From contig JAJZAQ010000026.1 of NCBI GenBank assembly GCA_021799355.1, positions 1 to 37,130 of the forward strand: 37,130 bases of DNA, read 5' to 3'. Positions 8,369 through 17,888 of this stretch are shown here, one piece after another. The DNA is from Pseudomonadota bacterium. Lineage in GTDB: Bacteria; Pseudomonadota; Gammaproteobacteria; Burkholderiales; Burkholderiaceae_C. The number at the start of each line of letters is the position of its first letter. The stretch's first letter is position 1. The notes under the pieces were generated by a model that was given only the letters and a program-made list of their open reading frames with translations, was not told where the DNA came from and did not search any database. Position numbers and translations under genes: made by a program.

Positions 8369-8911
8369 CTATTTTTTCTGCACGTTCTGGAACGCCCCGA
8401 GCATCTGCCGCGCCTGCTCCTGCATCTGTTCCTGCATTTGCATGTAGAGGTTTTTGCTTTGTTCCAGGTAGTTGCTCATCATGCTCTGCAGCATCGGGCT
8501 TTGCACGCTGAGAAACTGCGTCCACGCTTCCGGGTTGAGCGCGGCGTTGTCGTACAGGCCGCGGGACTGCTCGCTGAGTTTGTTCTGGATGTCGATGAAC
8601 GCCTGCACGTTCTTTTCCAGGTAGCTGCCCATCATGCCCTGCATGGCGTGGCCGTAAAACCGGATGATCTGTTCGAGCATCGCCGCGCTGAACATCGGCA
8701 CGCCGCCGCTTTCCTCTTCCAGGATGATTTGCAGCAGAATGCTGCGCGTGAGGTCTTCACCGGTTTTGGCGTCCTGCACGACAAAACGCACCCCGTCCAT
8801 GACGAGTTGCTTGACGTCGTTGAGCGTGATGTACGCGCTGGCTTCGCTGTCGTAAAGCCGGCGGTTGGGATATTTTTTGATGACGCGCGCAGCAGATTCT
8901 GGTTTGGGCAT
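8369..8911 (-). CDS. phaR: Polyhydroxyalkanoate synthesis repressor PhaR
   Basis: DNA-binding repressor that also binds PHB granules; when polymer is absent it represses phasin genes and itself. 180 residues. The N-terminal PHB-accumulation regulator domain contains the hallmark [10 protein letters not shown] near residue 12 and [13 protein letters not shown]; two granule-binding segments follow ([29 protein letters not shown]). The C-terminus is glutamine- and methionine-rich ([14 protein letters not shown]) and likely coiled-coil. The ATG at 8911 fits the family start; a TTG at 8926 is possible. It follows phaB by 121 bp, so it may have its own promoter. Confidence 0.96.
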   Translation of the reverse strand: MPKPESAARVIKKYPNRRLYDSEASAYITLNDVKQLVMDGVRFVVQDAKTGEDLTRSILLQIILEEESGGVPMFSAAMLEQIIRFYGHAMQGMMGSYLEKNVQAFIDIQNKLSEQSRGLYDNAALNPEAWTQFLSVQSPMLQSMMSNYLEQSKNLYMQMQEQMQEQARQMLGAFQNVQKK

Positions 8912-9032
8912 GGCGATAAGGTCCAATCAAAAAGACGGGCGTGCACTGCAGCCAGTGCGATTGAACCATATCTGCCGCCGGCTTCCACCGAGAATTTCCC
9001 GCACCGCACAATCCCGATCCCGCCGACGGCCG

Positions 9033-9773
9033 TCAACTCATGTGCAAACCGCCATTGCACGAAAACTCCGCACCGGTGGTGAAACCCGCGTCCTCGCTGG
9101 CCAGCCAGGCGACGATGGAGGCCACCTCCTCCGGCGTGCCCAGGCGTTTGACCGGAATCGACGCAATGATTTTGTCCAGGACGTCCTGGCGGATCGCCTT
9201 GACCATATCGGTGGCGATATAGCCCGGCGCCACGGTGTTGACCGTCACGCCTTTGGAAGCGACCTCCAGCGCCAGCGACATGGTGAAACCATGCATCCCG
9301 GCCTTGGCGGCGGCGTAGTTGGTCTGGCCGAACTGGCCTTTCTCGCCGTTGACCGACGAGATGTTGATGATGCGCCCCCAGCCGCGCTCGACCATGCCGT
9401 CGATCACCTGTTTGGTCACGTTGAACATCGAGTAAAGATTGGTGCGCAACACCAGGTCCCAGTCTTCGTAAGTCATTTTGCGCAGCACCGCATCACGGGT
9501 GATGCCGGCGTTGTTCACCAGAATGTCCACCTGCCCATGCTCGGCAAACACTTTCTGGAAAGCGGCCTTGGTCGAATCCCAATCGGCGACGTTGCCCTCG
9601 GACGCGTAAACGTCGAAGCCCTGCGCGCGCATCGACTCCAGCCAGCTCTGCTTGCGGCTGGAATTCGGCCCGCAGCCGGCGATGACCTTGTGCCCTGCCT
9701 CGCACAGCCGCTTGCAAATCGCCGTACCGATGCCCCCCATCCCGCCGGTGACGTAGGCCACTTTCTTTCCCAT
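9033..9773 (-). CDS. phaB: Acetoacetyl-CoA reductase
   Basis: NADPH-dependent short-chain dehydrogenase that reduces acetoacetyl-CoA to (R)-3-hydroxybutyryl-CoA, the monomer for PHB. 246 residues, the same size as characterised PhaB. The nucleotide-binding motif TGGMGGIGTAIC is at residues 9-20, NNAG at 87-90, and the catalytic set is S140, Y153 and K157 (YAAAK). The start has a strong ribosome binding site, GAGGAG, 6 nt before the ATG. It lies 40 bp after phaA in the operon. Confidence 0.97.
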   Translation of the reverse strand: MGKKVAYVTGGMGGIGTAICKRLCEAGHKVIAGCGPNSSRKQSWLESMRAQGFDVYASEGNVADWDSTKAAFQKVFAEHGQVDILVNNAGITRDAVLRKMTYEDWDLVLRTNLYSMFNVTKQVIDGMVERGWGRIINISSVNGEKGQFGQTNYAAAKAGMHGFTMSLALEVASKGVTVNTVAPGYIATDMVKAIRQDVLDKIIASIPVKRLGTPEEVASIVAWLASEDAGFTTGAEFSCNGGLHMS

Positions 9774-9813
9774 CTCGCTCTCCTCTTTCGATTGTCATTG
9801 ACCGTTGCGGCGC

Positions 9814-10992
9814 TCAGCGCTCCAGCGCCATGGCCACGCCCATGCCGCCGCCGATGCACAGCGAAGCCAGCCCCTTTTTCGCGTCGCGTTTGCGCATTTC
9901 GTGCAGCAGGGTGACGAGAATGCGGCAACCGCTGGCGCCGATCGGGTGGCCGATGGCAATGGCCCCGCCGTTGACGTTGACCTTGGCCGTGTCCCAGCCC
10001 ATCTGCTGGTTGACCGCGATCGCCTGTGCGGCAAACGCCTCGTTGATTTCCATCAGATCCAGGTCTTGCGGCGTCCAGCCGGCACGCGACAGGCAGCGGG
10101 TGGACGCTGGCACCGGCCCCATGCCCATATACGCCGGATCGAGCCCGGCGTTGGCGTAGGCTCGGATCGCCGCCAGGGGCTCCAACCCCAGCGCCGCGGC
10201 CCGTCTGGCCGACATCACCACCACGGCCGCCGCACCATCGTTGATGCCGGAGGCATTGCCCGCGGTCACCGTCCCTGCCTTGTCGAACGCCGGCTTCAGC
10301 GCGGCGAGCGACTCGGCAGTAACGCCGTGGCGGACGAATTCATCGGTGGCGAACGGCAGCGGATCGCCCTTTTTCTGCGGCAGCATCACTGGCACGATTT
10401 CGTCGGCAAAACGCCCGGCTTTCTGCGCTGCCTCGGCCTTGTTCTGGCTGGCGGCGGCAAACGCATCCTGCATGTCGCGGGTGATGCCGTATTTTTTCGC
10501 CACGTTTTCCGCCGTGGTGCCCATGTGGTACTGGTTGAACGCATCCCACAGCCCGTCGACGATCATGCTGTCGATCAGCTTCCAGTCGCCCATGCGCTGG
10601 CCGTCGCGCGAGCCCGGCAGCACATGCGGCGCGGCGCTCATGTTCTCCTGCCCACCGGCGACGACGATGTCAGCGTCGCCATCGCGAATCGCCTGCGCCG
10701 CCAGCATCACCGCTTTCAGCCCGGAACCGCAGACTTTGTTCACCGTCATCGCCGGCACCATATCGGGCAGCCCGGCCTTGATGCTGGCTTGCCGCGCGCC
10801 GTTTTGCCCCACCCCGGCCTGCAAGACCTGGCCGAAAATCACTTCGGATACCTGCGAGGGGTCGAGCCGCGCGCGCGCCACGGCCTGTCTGATGACCACG
10901 GCGCCCAGATCGACCGCGGGCACCCTGGCCAGCGAGCCGCCGAATTTCCCCACTGCCGTGCGCACGGCAGACACGATCACGATGTCATCCAT
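9814..10992 (-). CDS. phaA: Acetyl-CoA acetyltransferase (beta-ketothiolase)
   Basis: Joins two acetyl-CoA into acetoacetyl-CoA, the first step of PHB synthesis. 392 residues, normal for biosynthetic thiolases. The acyl-accepting cysteine is C88 (VNKVCGSG), and the C-terminal half carries NEAFAAQA, the GHPIGASG histidine motif and the second catalytic cysteine in CIGGGMG. The start [19 protein letters not shown] is the family consensus; an open extension to 11013 is not conserved. It sits 32 bp after phaC and 40 bp before phaB, so the three are almost surely co-transcribed. Confidence 0.97.
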   Translation of the reverse strand: MDDIVIVSAVRTAVGKFGGSLARVPAVDLGAVVIRQAVARARLDPSQVSEVIFGQVLQAGVGQNGARQASIKAGLPDMVPAMTVNKVCGSGLKAVMLAAQAIRDGDADIVVAGGQENMSAAPHVLPGSRDGQRMGDWKLIDSMIVDGLWDAFNQYHMGTTAENVAKKYGITRDMQDAFAAASQNKAEAAQKAGRFADEIVPVMLPQKKGDPLPFATDEFVRHGVTAESLAALKPAFDKAGTVTAGNASGINDGAAAVVVMSARRAAALGLEPLAAIRAYANAGLDPAYMGMGPVPASTRCLSRAGWTPQDLDLMEINEAFAAQAIAVNQQMGWDTAKVNVNGGAIAIGHPIGASGCRILVTLLHEMRKRDAKKGLASLCIGGGMGVAMALER

Positions 10993-11024
10993 TCGTCCAT
11001 CCTCGAAGAACAATCAAAATTCGC

Positions 11025-12761
11025 TCAGGCACGTACTTTGACGTAGCGCCCCGGTGCCGGCTCGATCGGGCGGTAACGGGCATTGCCCGGCTTTTTCGGC
11101 GCCGCAACCAGCGGCCCGGCCTGCTCAGCGAGCCACTGCGCCCAGTCGGTCCACCAGCTGCCCGGGCGTTCCTGCGCCGCATCCAGCCAGCGCTGCGCCT
11201 GCGCCGGCAGCCGCCGCGAGCGCGTTGCACCGACCCAGTGACTGCGTTTGTTGCGCTTGGCCGGGTTGATCACCCCGGCGATGTGGCCGGACGCGCCCAG
11301 CACGAAACGCACCGGCCCGCGGAGGATTTGCGTGCTGGCATACGCCGTTTTCCACGGCACGATGTGGTCTTCGCGCGACGCGTACACATACGCCGGCAGG
11401 GTGATCGACTGCAAATCCAGCGGCACCCCGGCCACGGTGAGCGCGCCCGGCTGGCGCATTTTGTTTTCCAGGTAGGTGTTGCGCAAATACCAGGCAAACA
11501 GCGGGCCGGGCAGATTGGTCGAGTCGGAGTTCCAATACAGCAAATCGAACGGCGGCGGGGTTTCGCCCTTGAGGTAATTGCCCACGACGTAGTTCCACAC
11601 CAGATCGTTGGGCCGCAGGCTGGAAAACGCCGACGCCAGCTCGCGCCCGGTCATCAGCCCGCCTTTGCCCAGCGTGGCCTCGCGCAGCGCCACCGAGGCT
11701 TCGTCGACGTACACGCTGAGAATGCCGGTATCGCTGAAGTCGAGCATGGTGGTGAGCAAGGTGACGCTGTGCGCGAACTGCCGGCCGCGCGCCTGCAGCA
11801 CGGCCAGCGCGTTGGCCAGCAGCGTGCCGCCGACGCAAAACCCCAGGGTGTTGATCGTGCCGCCGCTGTCAGCCGCCGCGATGTCGCGCACCACCTCCAT
11901 TGCGCGGATCACGCCGTCCTGCACATAGTCGTCCCATGTGAGGTGGCCCATGCTGGCGTCTGGATTGCGCCACGACATGATGAAAGTGCGGTGCCCCTGT
12001 TCCAGGGCGAAGCGCACCAGAGAATTGTCGGGCTGCAGGTCGAGGATGTAGTACTTGTTGATCGACGGCGGCACGAACAGCAGCGGCCGCGCGTGCACCT
12101 GGGCGGTCAACGGCGTGTATTCGATCAGCTGGAACAGCGCATTCTCGAAAATCACCTGTCCCGCCGTGGTGGCGACGTTGCGCCCGACCTCGAACACCGA
12201 TTCATCGGTCTGCGTCAGTCGTCCCTGCCGCAAATCTTTCAGCCAGTTGTCCAGCCCGGTGCGCAGGCTCTCGCCGCGGGTCTGCACCGCCTTGTGCACC
12301 GCCTCGGGGTTGAGCGGCAGGAAATTCGACGGCGCCGCGGCATCGACCCATTGCTGCACGGCAAAACGGATTTTTTGCCGCGTCGGCTCGTCGGCCTGCA
12401 CACAGTCGGCCAGTTCCAGCAGTGCGCGCGCGCTGAGCAGATACAGCCCGGCGGTGTAGCTGGAAATGCGGTTTTCACTCCATGCGGACGCGGCAAAACG
12501 CCGATCCGCTCCGGGCTGGATCGCCGGCGCGGATTGCGGCGCCAGCAGCGACATCCACAACTGACGGAATTCGTCGACATAGCGCTGCTGCAATTGCTGC
12601 ACCCGCGCCGTGTCGAGCGACAGGGCTGGCTGCCGCGAGACGGTGTGCAGTGCGGCACGCAGCGGCGCCATCCAGTTGTGCATCCAGTCTGATCCCATCG
12701 AGGCGGCGGCACGCGCTGCCGGCGATGACGCATCCTGTGTCGTCGAAGTGGCTTGATCCAT
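11025..12761 (-). CDS. phaC: Class I polyhydroxyalkanoate synthase
   Basis: Polymerises (R)-3-hydroxyacyl-CoA into PHA on the granule surface. 578 residues, the class I size. The N-terminal PhaC_N domain spans about residues 80-250, and the alpha/beta-hydrolase catalytic domain follows. The lipase-like box GFCVGG supplies the nucleophile C309; D465 (SREDHIVPW) and H493 (GASGHIAGVINP) complete the triad. I chose the ATG at 12761 because the further upstream ATG at 12851 would lie before the likely transcription start of the promoter at 12854-12882. First gene of phaC-phaA-phaB; no second subunit (PhaE or phaR-type subunit) is present, as expected for class I. Confidence 0.97.
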   Translation of the reverse strand: MDQATSTTQDASSPAARAAASMGSDWMHNWMAPLRAALHTVSRQPALSLDTARVQQLQQRYVDEFRQLWMSLLAPQSAPAIQPGADRRFAASAWSENRISSYTAGLYLLSARALLELADCVQADEPTRQKIRFAVQQWVDAAAPSNFLPLNPEAVHKAVQTRGESLRTGLDNWLKDLRQGRLTQTDESVFEVGRNVATTAGQVIFENALFQLIEYTPLTAQVHARPLLFVPPSINKYYILDLQPDNSLVRFALEQGHRTFIMSWRNPDASMGHLTWDDYVQDGVIRAMEVVRDIAAADSGGTINTLGFCVGGTLLANALAVLQARGRQFAHSVTLLTTMLDFSDTGILSVYVDEASVALREATLGKGGLMTGRELASAFSSLRPNDLVWNYVVGNYLKGETPPPFDLLYWNSDSTNLPGPLFAWYLRNTYLENKMRQPGALTVAGVPLDLQSITLPAYVYASREDHIVPWKTAYASTQILRGPVRFVLGASGHIAGVINPAKRNKRSHWVGATRSRRLPAQAQRWLDAAQERPGSWWTDWAQWLAEQAGPLVAAPKKPGNARYRPIEPAPGRYVKVRA

Positions 12762-12853
12762 CGGGTTGATAAGGGGATGCGGCGTTGGGAGCGAAGTGAC
12801 AGGCAGAGCGGCCGCCGGGCGTGCAGGAGGAAAGCCGCGGCAGACGTTCATGC

Positions 12854-12882
12854 ATTCTTGAGCAGCGATGTGACAGTGTCAA
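12854..12882 (-). promoter_or_regulatory. Sigma-70 promoter candidate for the phaCAB operon
   Basis: On the minus strand a perfect -35 box TTGACA (12877-12882) is followed, after exactly 17 bp, by AAGAAT (12854-12859), which matches TATAAT at four of six positions. This predicts a start near 12847 and a leader of about 85 nt before phaC. From memory the Cupriavidus necator phaC promoter also has TTGACA with an AACAAT -10 box, so the architecture appears conserved. Confidence 0.7.
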
Positions 12883-12908
12883 CCAGGCAGATTGGGGTGG
12901 GCACGGTG

Positions 12909-13751
12909 TCAGACAATCCACACACACCCGGCCTGCCGCCCCGTGACGGTCTGGCGACGATAGGAAAAAAAACGCCCCGGGTTGCTCACGGTGCACCATC
13001 CGCCCCCGCCGATGCGCTGCGGCTGCATACCGGCGTGCTGTAGCCGCAGGCGGGCGAGCAACCAGATGTCGGCCAGCCATTTTCCGCGCCGGGCGGGGAC
13101 GAAGGCGCAGGCCAGCGCCGCGTTCTGACCGACGAACGCCGCGCGCACCTCGTCGCCCACCTCGAACGCGCGCGGGCCGATGGCCGGGCCAAGCATCGCC
13201 TGCACCTGCGCGGGCGCACAGCCCGCGCGCTGGCACACGGCGTGCAGACTGGCTTCGAGCACGCCGCCGGCCAGCCCGCGCCAGCCGGCATGCGCTGCGG
13301 CGACGGCGCGCCCACCAGGGGCGGCGAACAGCACCGGCAGACAGTCGGCAACCAGCACGGTGGCGGCAAGACCCGGCCGGGTACAGCAGGCGGCATCGGC
13401 CATGGGCTCGGCGTCGTCGGGAGGGCAACGGTCCAGATCGGCCACCTCGACGCCGTGCACCTGCTGCAGGTAACGCGGCTGCGCCCCGCCCAGGGCCTGG
13501 CGCAGACGCCGTCGGTTCTCCGCTACATCGTCCGGCCGGTCACCGACGTGCGAGCCCAGATTCAGCCCGTCCTGCCCCGCCGGGCCGGAACAGGCGTAGG
13601 CGCCGCGGCTGACACCGCCGGCGCAAGTGGTGAACACGGCACGCACCCGCGGGTTGCCCGGCCAGCTGACCCACACCCAGTCGGCGGCGCTCCCGGCCGC
13701 TTCGCCTGCGGCAGCGGGAGCAGAGGTCTGATGCGGAGCGGTTTCGCACAT
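12909..13751 (-). CDS. pgeF: Peptidoglycan editing factor PgeF (YfiH/DUF152 family)
   Basis: Member of the YfiH 'laccase domain' family; E. coli PgeF removes wrongly incorporated residues from peptidoglycan precursors. 280 residues from the ATG at 13751. The zinc ligands are conserved: H99 in QQVHGVEV, C137 in VADCLPVLF and H154 in AAHAGWRGL, together with the late motif GPAIGPRAFEVG. The N-terminal 25 residues are Ala/Pro-rich and poorly conserved, so the true start is somewhat uncertain. It starts 10 bp after rluD ends, suggesting one transcript, and precedes phaC, an order common in Burkholderiales. Confidence 0.92.
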   Translation of the reverse strand: MCETAPHQTSAPAAAGEAAGSAADWVWVSWPGNPRVRAVFTTCAGGVSRGAYACSGPAGQDGLNLGSHVGDRPDDVAENRRRLRQALGGAQPRYLQQVHGVEVADLDRCPPDDAEPMADAACCTRPGLAATVLVADCLPVLFAAPGGRAVAAAHAGWRGLAGGVLEASLHAVCQRAGCAPAQVQAMLGPAIGPRAFEVGDEVRAAFVGQNAALACAFVPARRGKWLADIWLLARLRLQHAGMQPQRIGGGGWCTVSNPGRFFSYRRQTVTGRQAGCVWIV

Positions 13752-13761
13752 CGCCAATGCC

Positions 13762-14799
13762 TCAACCCGTGCTGACCGGCCAGGCGTGTGGGTCGATCTG
13801 TTCCGTCCGCCCCCCGCATTCTGCCCAGAACGCCGCAATGTCCGCGGGGATCATCGCCACATGGTCGAGCAGTTCGCCGGTCAGCGGGTGGCGCAACGCC
13901 AGTCGCGCCGCGTGCAGCGCCTGCCGCTGCAGCGACACCCCGGGACGGGCACGCCCGCCGTACACCGCATCGGCCACCAGATCGAGTCTGGAGGCGCGCA
14001 GATGCACGCGGATCTGGTGGGTGCGCCCGCTGTGCAGCTTGCAGTGCAACGCGGTCAGCGGCCCCCAGCGCGTCTGGACCACGGCCAGCGGGGTGAAATC
14101 GGTGCGCGCCGGTTTGCCGCCGTGCACCACGGCCATGCGCAGACGGTCGCGCGGGTGACGGGCAATCGGCGCATCGACGCTGAATGCGGTGGCGACCTCC
14201 CCCCAGACCAGGGCGAGGTAATGGCGATGGATGCGTCTTGCCTGCAACAGGCGCACGAGCTCGGTCTGCGCCTGCAGCGTGCGCGCCGTCAGCATCAAGC
14301 CGCTGGTGTCCTTGTCCAGGCGGTGGACGATGCCCGCGCGTGGCAATGCGGCAGTTTCGGGATAGCGCGCAAGCAGGCCGTTGAGCAATGTGCCGCTCCA
14401 GTTGCCCGCGGCCGGGTGCACCACCAGACCCGCGGGCTTGTCGACAATGAGCAGCGCCGGGTCTTCGTACACCACGTTCAGCGGCAGGTTCTCGGCGGCA
14501 AACGCCGTGTCTTCGGGCAGCGCCGGGACGCTGACTTGCAGCACATCGCCGGCGCGCGCCTTGTCGCGCACCCCGGCGAGTTGCCCGCCCATGCGCACCA
14601 ACCCGGCTTCGCACCACTGCTGCAGGCGGCTGCGCGAATGCTGCGGAAACAGCGCGGCGAGGACTTTGTCGAGCCGTTGCCCGGCTTCGCTGTCGGGGAC
14701 GACGGCTTCGAGCACGGCGGGCGGCACCGCGACGTCCTCGTCGTCGGCATCGGCCAGCCCGGCAGCGTCAAAAGCGGTGGAATGGGCAGAATCGGTCAT
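13762..14799 (-). CDS. rluD: 23S rRNA pseudouridine synthase RluD
   Basis: Makes pseudouridines in helix 69 of 23S rRNA (positions 1911, 1915 and 1917 in E. coli). 345 residues. An S4 RNA-binding domain lies at about residues 40-95 (QRLDKVLAALFPQHSRSRLQ), and the catalytic RluA-type motif is HRLDKDTSG with D162 as the nucleophilic aspartate. Later conserved motifs are GRTHQIRVHL and the ARLALRHPLTGE segment. A negatively charged N-terminal extension (DADDEDVA) is typical for betaproteobacterial members. It diverges from bamD with 63 bp between the starts, an arrangement common in this group. Confidence 0.95.
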   Translation of the reverse strand: MTDSAHSTAFDAAGLADADDEDVAVPPAVLEAVVPDSEAGQRLDKVLAALFPQHSRSRLQQWCEAGLVRMGGQLAGVRDKARAGDVLQVSVPALPEDTAFAAENLPLNVVYEDPALLIVDKPAGLVVHPAAGNWSGTLLNGLLARYPETAALPRAGIVHRLDKDTSGLMLTARTLQAQTELVRLLQARRIHRHYLALVWGEVATAFSVDAPIARHPRDRLRMAVVHGGKPARTDFTPLAVVQTRWGPLTALHCKLHSGRTHQIRVHLRASRLDLVADAVYGGRARPGVSLQRQALHAARLALRHPLTGELLDHVAMIPADIAAFWAECGGRTEQIDPHAWPVSTG

Positions 14800-14823
14800 G
14801 TCCGTGCGGCACAGGCGGCTCCC

Positions 14824-14829
14824 TATAAT
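14824..14829 (+). promoter_or_regulatory. Consensus -10 box before bamD
   Basis: A perfect TATAAT lies 33 bp before the bamD start. At the right spacing (about 14800-14806) there is no recognisable -35 hexamer, so an activator or an upstream element would be needed if this box is used. Confidence 0.4.
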
Positions 14830-14862
14830 CCGGAAGCTGACACATCACCCTGGGCGATTGAT

Positions 14863-15684
14863 ATGCGTGTTGCGTTGTACCGTCTCTGGACGCGCCGGTT
14901 GTTGGGCGCTGCCGCCGTGGCCGTGGTCTTCGGCCTTGCCGGCTGCGCATCGTCTCCGGAAAAAGATCAAACCCTGGGCTGGTCGTCGGCCAAATTGTAT
15001 GCAGAGGCCAAAGACGAGATGAACAGCGGCAACACCGAAAAGGCGGTGAAGCTCTACGAAAAACTCGAATCGCGCTACCCCTACGGCCTGCTGGCGCAGC
15101 AGGCGTTGATCGAAATCGCCTACGGCAACTACAAACAGGGCGAACGCGCGCAGGCGCTCGCCGCCGTCGACCGCTTTCTCAAGCTCTACCCGAACAACCC
15201 GTACACCGATTACGTCCTCTACCTCAAAGGACTGATCAATTTCAATACCGATCAAGGCTGGTTTTCGTTTTTGTCCGATCAAAAGCTGTACGAGCGCGAC
15301 CAGGCCGCGGCCAAACAATCGTTCGAGGCGTTCAAGGAACTCGTCACCCGTTTTCCTGACAGCAAATACGCCGCCGATGCGCGCCAGCGCATGCGCTACA
15401 TCGTGAACTCGCTGGCCGAGTACGAAACCCACGTCGCGCTGTTCTACTACCGTCGAGGCGCGTATGTGGCCGCAGCCGACCGGGCGCAACGTGCGATCGA
15501 GCACTACCAGGATGCGCCGTCGAACCAGCTGGCGCTGGCCGTACTCGTGCACGCCTACGGCAAACTCGGCCTGACGCAGCTGCGCGACGATGCCGAGCGC
15601 GTGCTCAGGCTGAACTACCCGCACAGCGTCTACCTCACCGAGGGACTGCCGCAGCGCAACGATTCATTCTGGAAGCTGTGGTAA
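14863..15684 (+). CDS. bamD: Outer membrane protein assembly factor BamD (lipoprotein)
   Basis: Essential lipoprotein of the BAM complex that folds beta-barrel proteins into the outer membrane. 273 residues. Signal peptide with lipobox LAGC, lipidated Cys at residue 28. The mature part is built from TPR-like helix pairs: AEAKDEMNSGNTEKAVKLYEK, then YANYKQG-type and YPNNPYTDYVLYLKGL segments matching BamD of E. coli. The family motif RFPDSKYAADARQRM is present. The frame is open far upstream (13786), but the ATG at 14863 is right before the signal peptide. Its last 21 bp overlap the convergent helicase gene. Confidence 0.96.
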   Translation: MRVALYRLWTRRLLGAAAVAVVFGLAGCASSPEKDQTLGWSSAKLYAEAKDEMNSGNTEKAVKLYEKLESRYPYGLLAQQALIEIAYGNYKQGERAQALAAVDRFLKLYPNNPYTDYVLYLKGLINFNTDQGWFSFLSDQKLYERDQAAAKQSFEAFKELVTRFPDSKYAADARQRMRYIVNSLAEYETHVALFYYRRGAYVAAADRAQRAIEHYQDAPSNQLALAVLVHAYGKLGLTQLRDDAERVLRLNYPHSVYLTEGLPQRNDSFWKLW

Positions 15685-17766
15685 GGCCGGTGGCGCCGTG
15701 TCGGCTGCAGCCGGCGGCGGGCCGCTGTCTGGTGGCCGTGTCGCGCCGCCCACCGTGCGCAAAAAATCCAGCGCCTGCTGCAACCGGGTGATCCGGGTCA
15801 ACGGCGGCAACCCGGCCAGCAGCTGCCGCCCCCAGCCGGTTGCCGTCAGTCGCCGGTCGCAGACCACGAGCAGGCCGCGGTCGGTCTCGCTGCGGATCAG
15901 CCGCCCGGCACCCTGCTGCAGCGACAACGCGGCCTGCGGCAGGCTGTAGTCGGTAAACCCGCTGCGTCCCTGGGCCTCGATGTGCTGTAGGCGCGCGGCG
16001 GTCAGCGGATCGTCTGGCGGCGCGAACGGCAGTTTGTCGATCACCACCAGCGTCAGCCGGTCTCCCGGCAGATCCACCCCCTCCCAAAAGCTCTGGCTGC
16101 CCACCAGTACGGCGCGGGGCGTCGCGGCAAAGCACGTGAGCAACGCTTGCTTGGATTCGTCGAACTGCTCCAGCATCACGCGCCCTGGCAGACGTTGCCG
16201 CAGCGTTTGTGCGATGACGCCGGCGGCGCGCAATGTGGTGGTGAGTACGAACGTGCCGCCCGGATTGGCCTCAGCCAGTTGGGCAGCAAGCGCGCCGACC
16301 GCTGCGGAATGTCCGTTCTGGTTGGGCAGCGGGAGATCCTGCGGCACCAGCAACCGTCCCTGCGCCGGGTAATCGAACGGGCTGGCCACGCGCAGTTCGC
16401 GGCAGCGTGGCGGCACTGCGTGCTCGACCGGGGCGCAACCACCCAGTTCTGCGGTCAGCCCGAGCGCGGCGCGCGCATGGCGGAAACTGCCGCCGACGGT
16501 CAGCGTCGCCGAGGTGAGAATCCACGCCTGATTGTTTTTCGCCACCAATGCGGCAAAAGCCGGCGCGATCGACAGCGGAGCGGATTGCAGCCGCAGGTGC
16601 GCGTTGCTCACCTCCAGCCAGCGCACCAGCCCCACGCCGTCTTGCTGCGCCTGCGCGTCGTCCGCACCCTGCCAGTCGGTCAGCGCCTGCTGCAGGGCGG
16701 TGCAGCGCTGGAGCAGCCGGGTGAATTCGGCCGCCGCCTCCTCGTGCGCTGCGAGCACCGCCGCGACATGCTCTAGTTGCGCCTGCACGTCGTGCAGCGC
16801 CACGTCCCAGCCGGGCAAGGCCAGGGTCTGCGCCTGACTGAGACGGCCCGTCGCCTGCGGCGCCACCAGGCGCAGATCGCGTGCGGCGCGTTCGAGCGCT
16901 GCGCTGAGTTGCTGCCAGTCGGCCAGCCCCTTGGCATGCTGCACGCCGGCAGCGAGCACGTCGCGGCCGAGGTCGATGATCTGCGCCGTGCCGCAACGCG
17001 CGCCGAGAAATTGCACGCCGATTTCGGCCAGCTGGTGTGCCTCGTCCAGAATCAACGTGTCGACCGTGGGCAACAGCTCGGCCACGCCTTCGCCGCGCAG
17101 CGCCAGATCGGCAAAAAACAGGTGATGGTTGATGATGACCACGTCCGCTGCCATCGCCTCCCGCCGTGCCTTGAAGACGAAACAGGCCTTGTACTGCGGG
17201 CAATCTGTGCCCAGGCAGTTGTCGGCCGTGGACGTGACGAGAAAGTGCAGCGGCGAATTCTCCCCCAGCCCGGGCAGGGTGGACAGATCACCCCGTGCGT
17301 CGCTGCGGGCGAATTGTTCGATGCGCCGCAGCTGCGCCTGCTCGTGCCGGCCGTGGATCCACTGTGCCGCACGCTGCAGGCGGTAGAGACAGACGTAGTT
17401 CGAGCGGCCCTTGAGCACACACGCGCGCACCGCCGCGCCTAGCGCCCGGCGGGCCGCGGGAAGATCCTTGGAGTCGAGCTGATCTTGCAGATTGCGTGTG
17501 GCGGTGGACAGGATGACACGGCCGCCGTGCAACAGCGCCGGAACGAGGTAGGCCAGCGTTTTACCCGTGCCGGTGCCGGCCTCGGCAAGCAAAACCGCCC
17601 GATCGCTGATGGCCTGCGCCACGGCCAGCGCCAGCAGTCGCTGCCCCTCACGCAACGACCATTGCGGCAGCTCGTTTTGCAGCGGACTACCAGCAGAAAA
17701 CAAGGCGTCGCAATGCGCTGCGAGTGACGGCTGCGCCACCGCATCAGGGGCCTGCTCAGCAGCCAT
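15664..17766 (-). CDS. ATP-dependent DNA helicase of the DinG/YoaA family
   Basis: XPD-like superfamily 2 helicase with an iron-sulfur cluster, acting in DNA repair on forks, R-loops or flaps. 700 residues. Walker A EAGTGTGKT with K69; cluster cysteines C126, C184, C189 and C195 (NCLGTDCPQYKAC); DEAH box at 241-244; motif III LTSATL; motif VI QGAGRLIRS. The spacing and length fit YoaA more than DinG, but I cannot separate them safely. The C-terminal 30 residues are Pro/Ala-rich, and their codons overlap the end of bamD by 21 bp on the other strand. It starts 122 bp from the divergent PP2C gene. Confidence 0.92.
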   Translation of the reverse strand: MAAEQAPDAVAQPSLAAHCDALFSAGSPLQNELPQWSLREGQRLLALAVAQAISDRAVLLAEAGTGTGKTLAYLVPALLHGGRVILSTATRNLQDQLDSKDLPAARRALGAAVRACVLKGRSNYVCLYRLQRAAQWIHGRHEQAQLRRIEQFARSDARGDLSTLPGLGENSPLHFLVTSTADNCLGTDCPQYKACFVFKARREAMAADVVIINHHLFFADLALRGEGVAELLPTVDTLILDEAHQLAEIGVQFLGARCGTAQIIDLGRDVLAAGVQHAKGLADWQQLSAALERAARDLRLVAPQATGRLSQAQTLALPGWDVALHDVQAQLEHVAAVLAAHEEAAAEFTRLLQRCTALQQALTDWQGADDAQAQQDGVGLVRWLEVSNAHLRLQSAPLSIAPAFAALVAKNNQAWILTSATLTVGGSFRHARAALGLTAELGGCAPVEHAVPPRCRELRVASPFDYPAQGRLLVPQDLPLPNQNGHSAAVGALAAQLAEANPGGTFVLTTTLRAAGVIAQTLRQRLPGRVMLEQFDESKQALLTCFAATPRAVLVGSQSFWEGVDLPGDRLTLVVIDKLPFAPPDDPLTAARLQHIEAQGRSGFTDYSLPQAALSLQQGAGRLIRSETDRGLLVVCDRRLTATGWGRQLLAGLPPLTRITRLQQALDFLRTVGGATRPPDSGPPPAAADTAPPALPQLPE

Positions 17767-17888
17767 CTGGCGTCACCGCGGGATGCCCGTTGGCACGGCA
17801 CCTAGAATCCTTTGTCAAGTTTGCTTTCCCCATCGGACTTTGCATTCCCGCCAAGACGCCCTGTGCGCGCCATCAGACTGCCCATTCT

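Noticed and set aside
8400-8455. Short near-repeat (tgcatctgttcctgcatttgcatg) inside phaR
   Set aside because: It is the coding for the Gln/Met-rich coiled tail of PhaR, not a separate repeat element.
13786-14862. Upstream extension of the bamD frame
   Set aside because: It lies opposite rluD, has no homology, and the lipoprotein signal peptide begins at the ATG at 14863.
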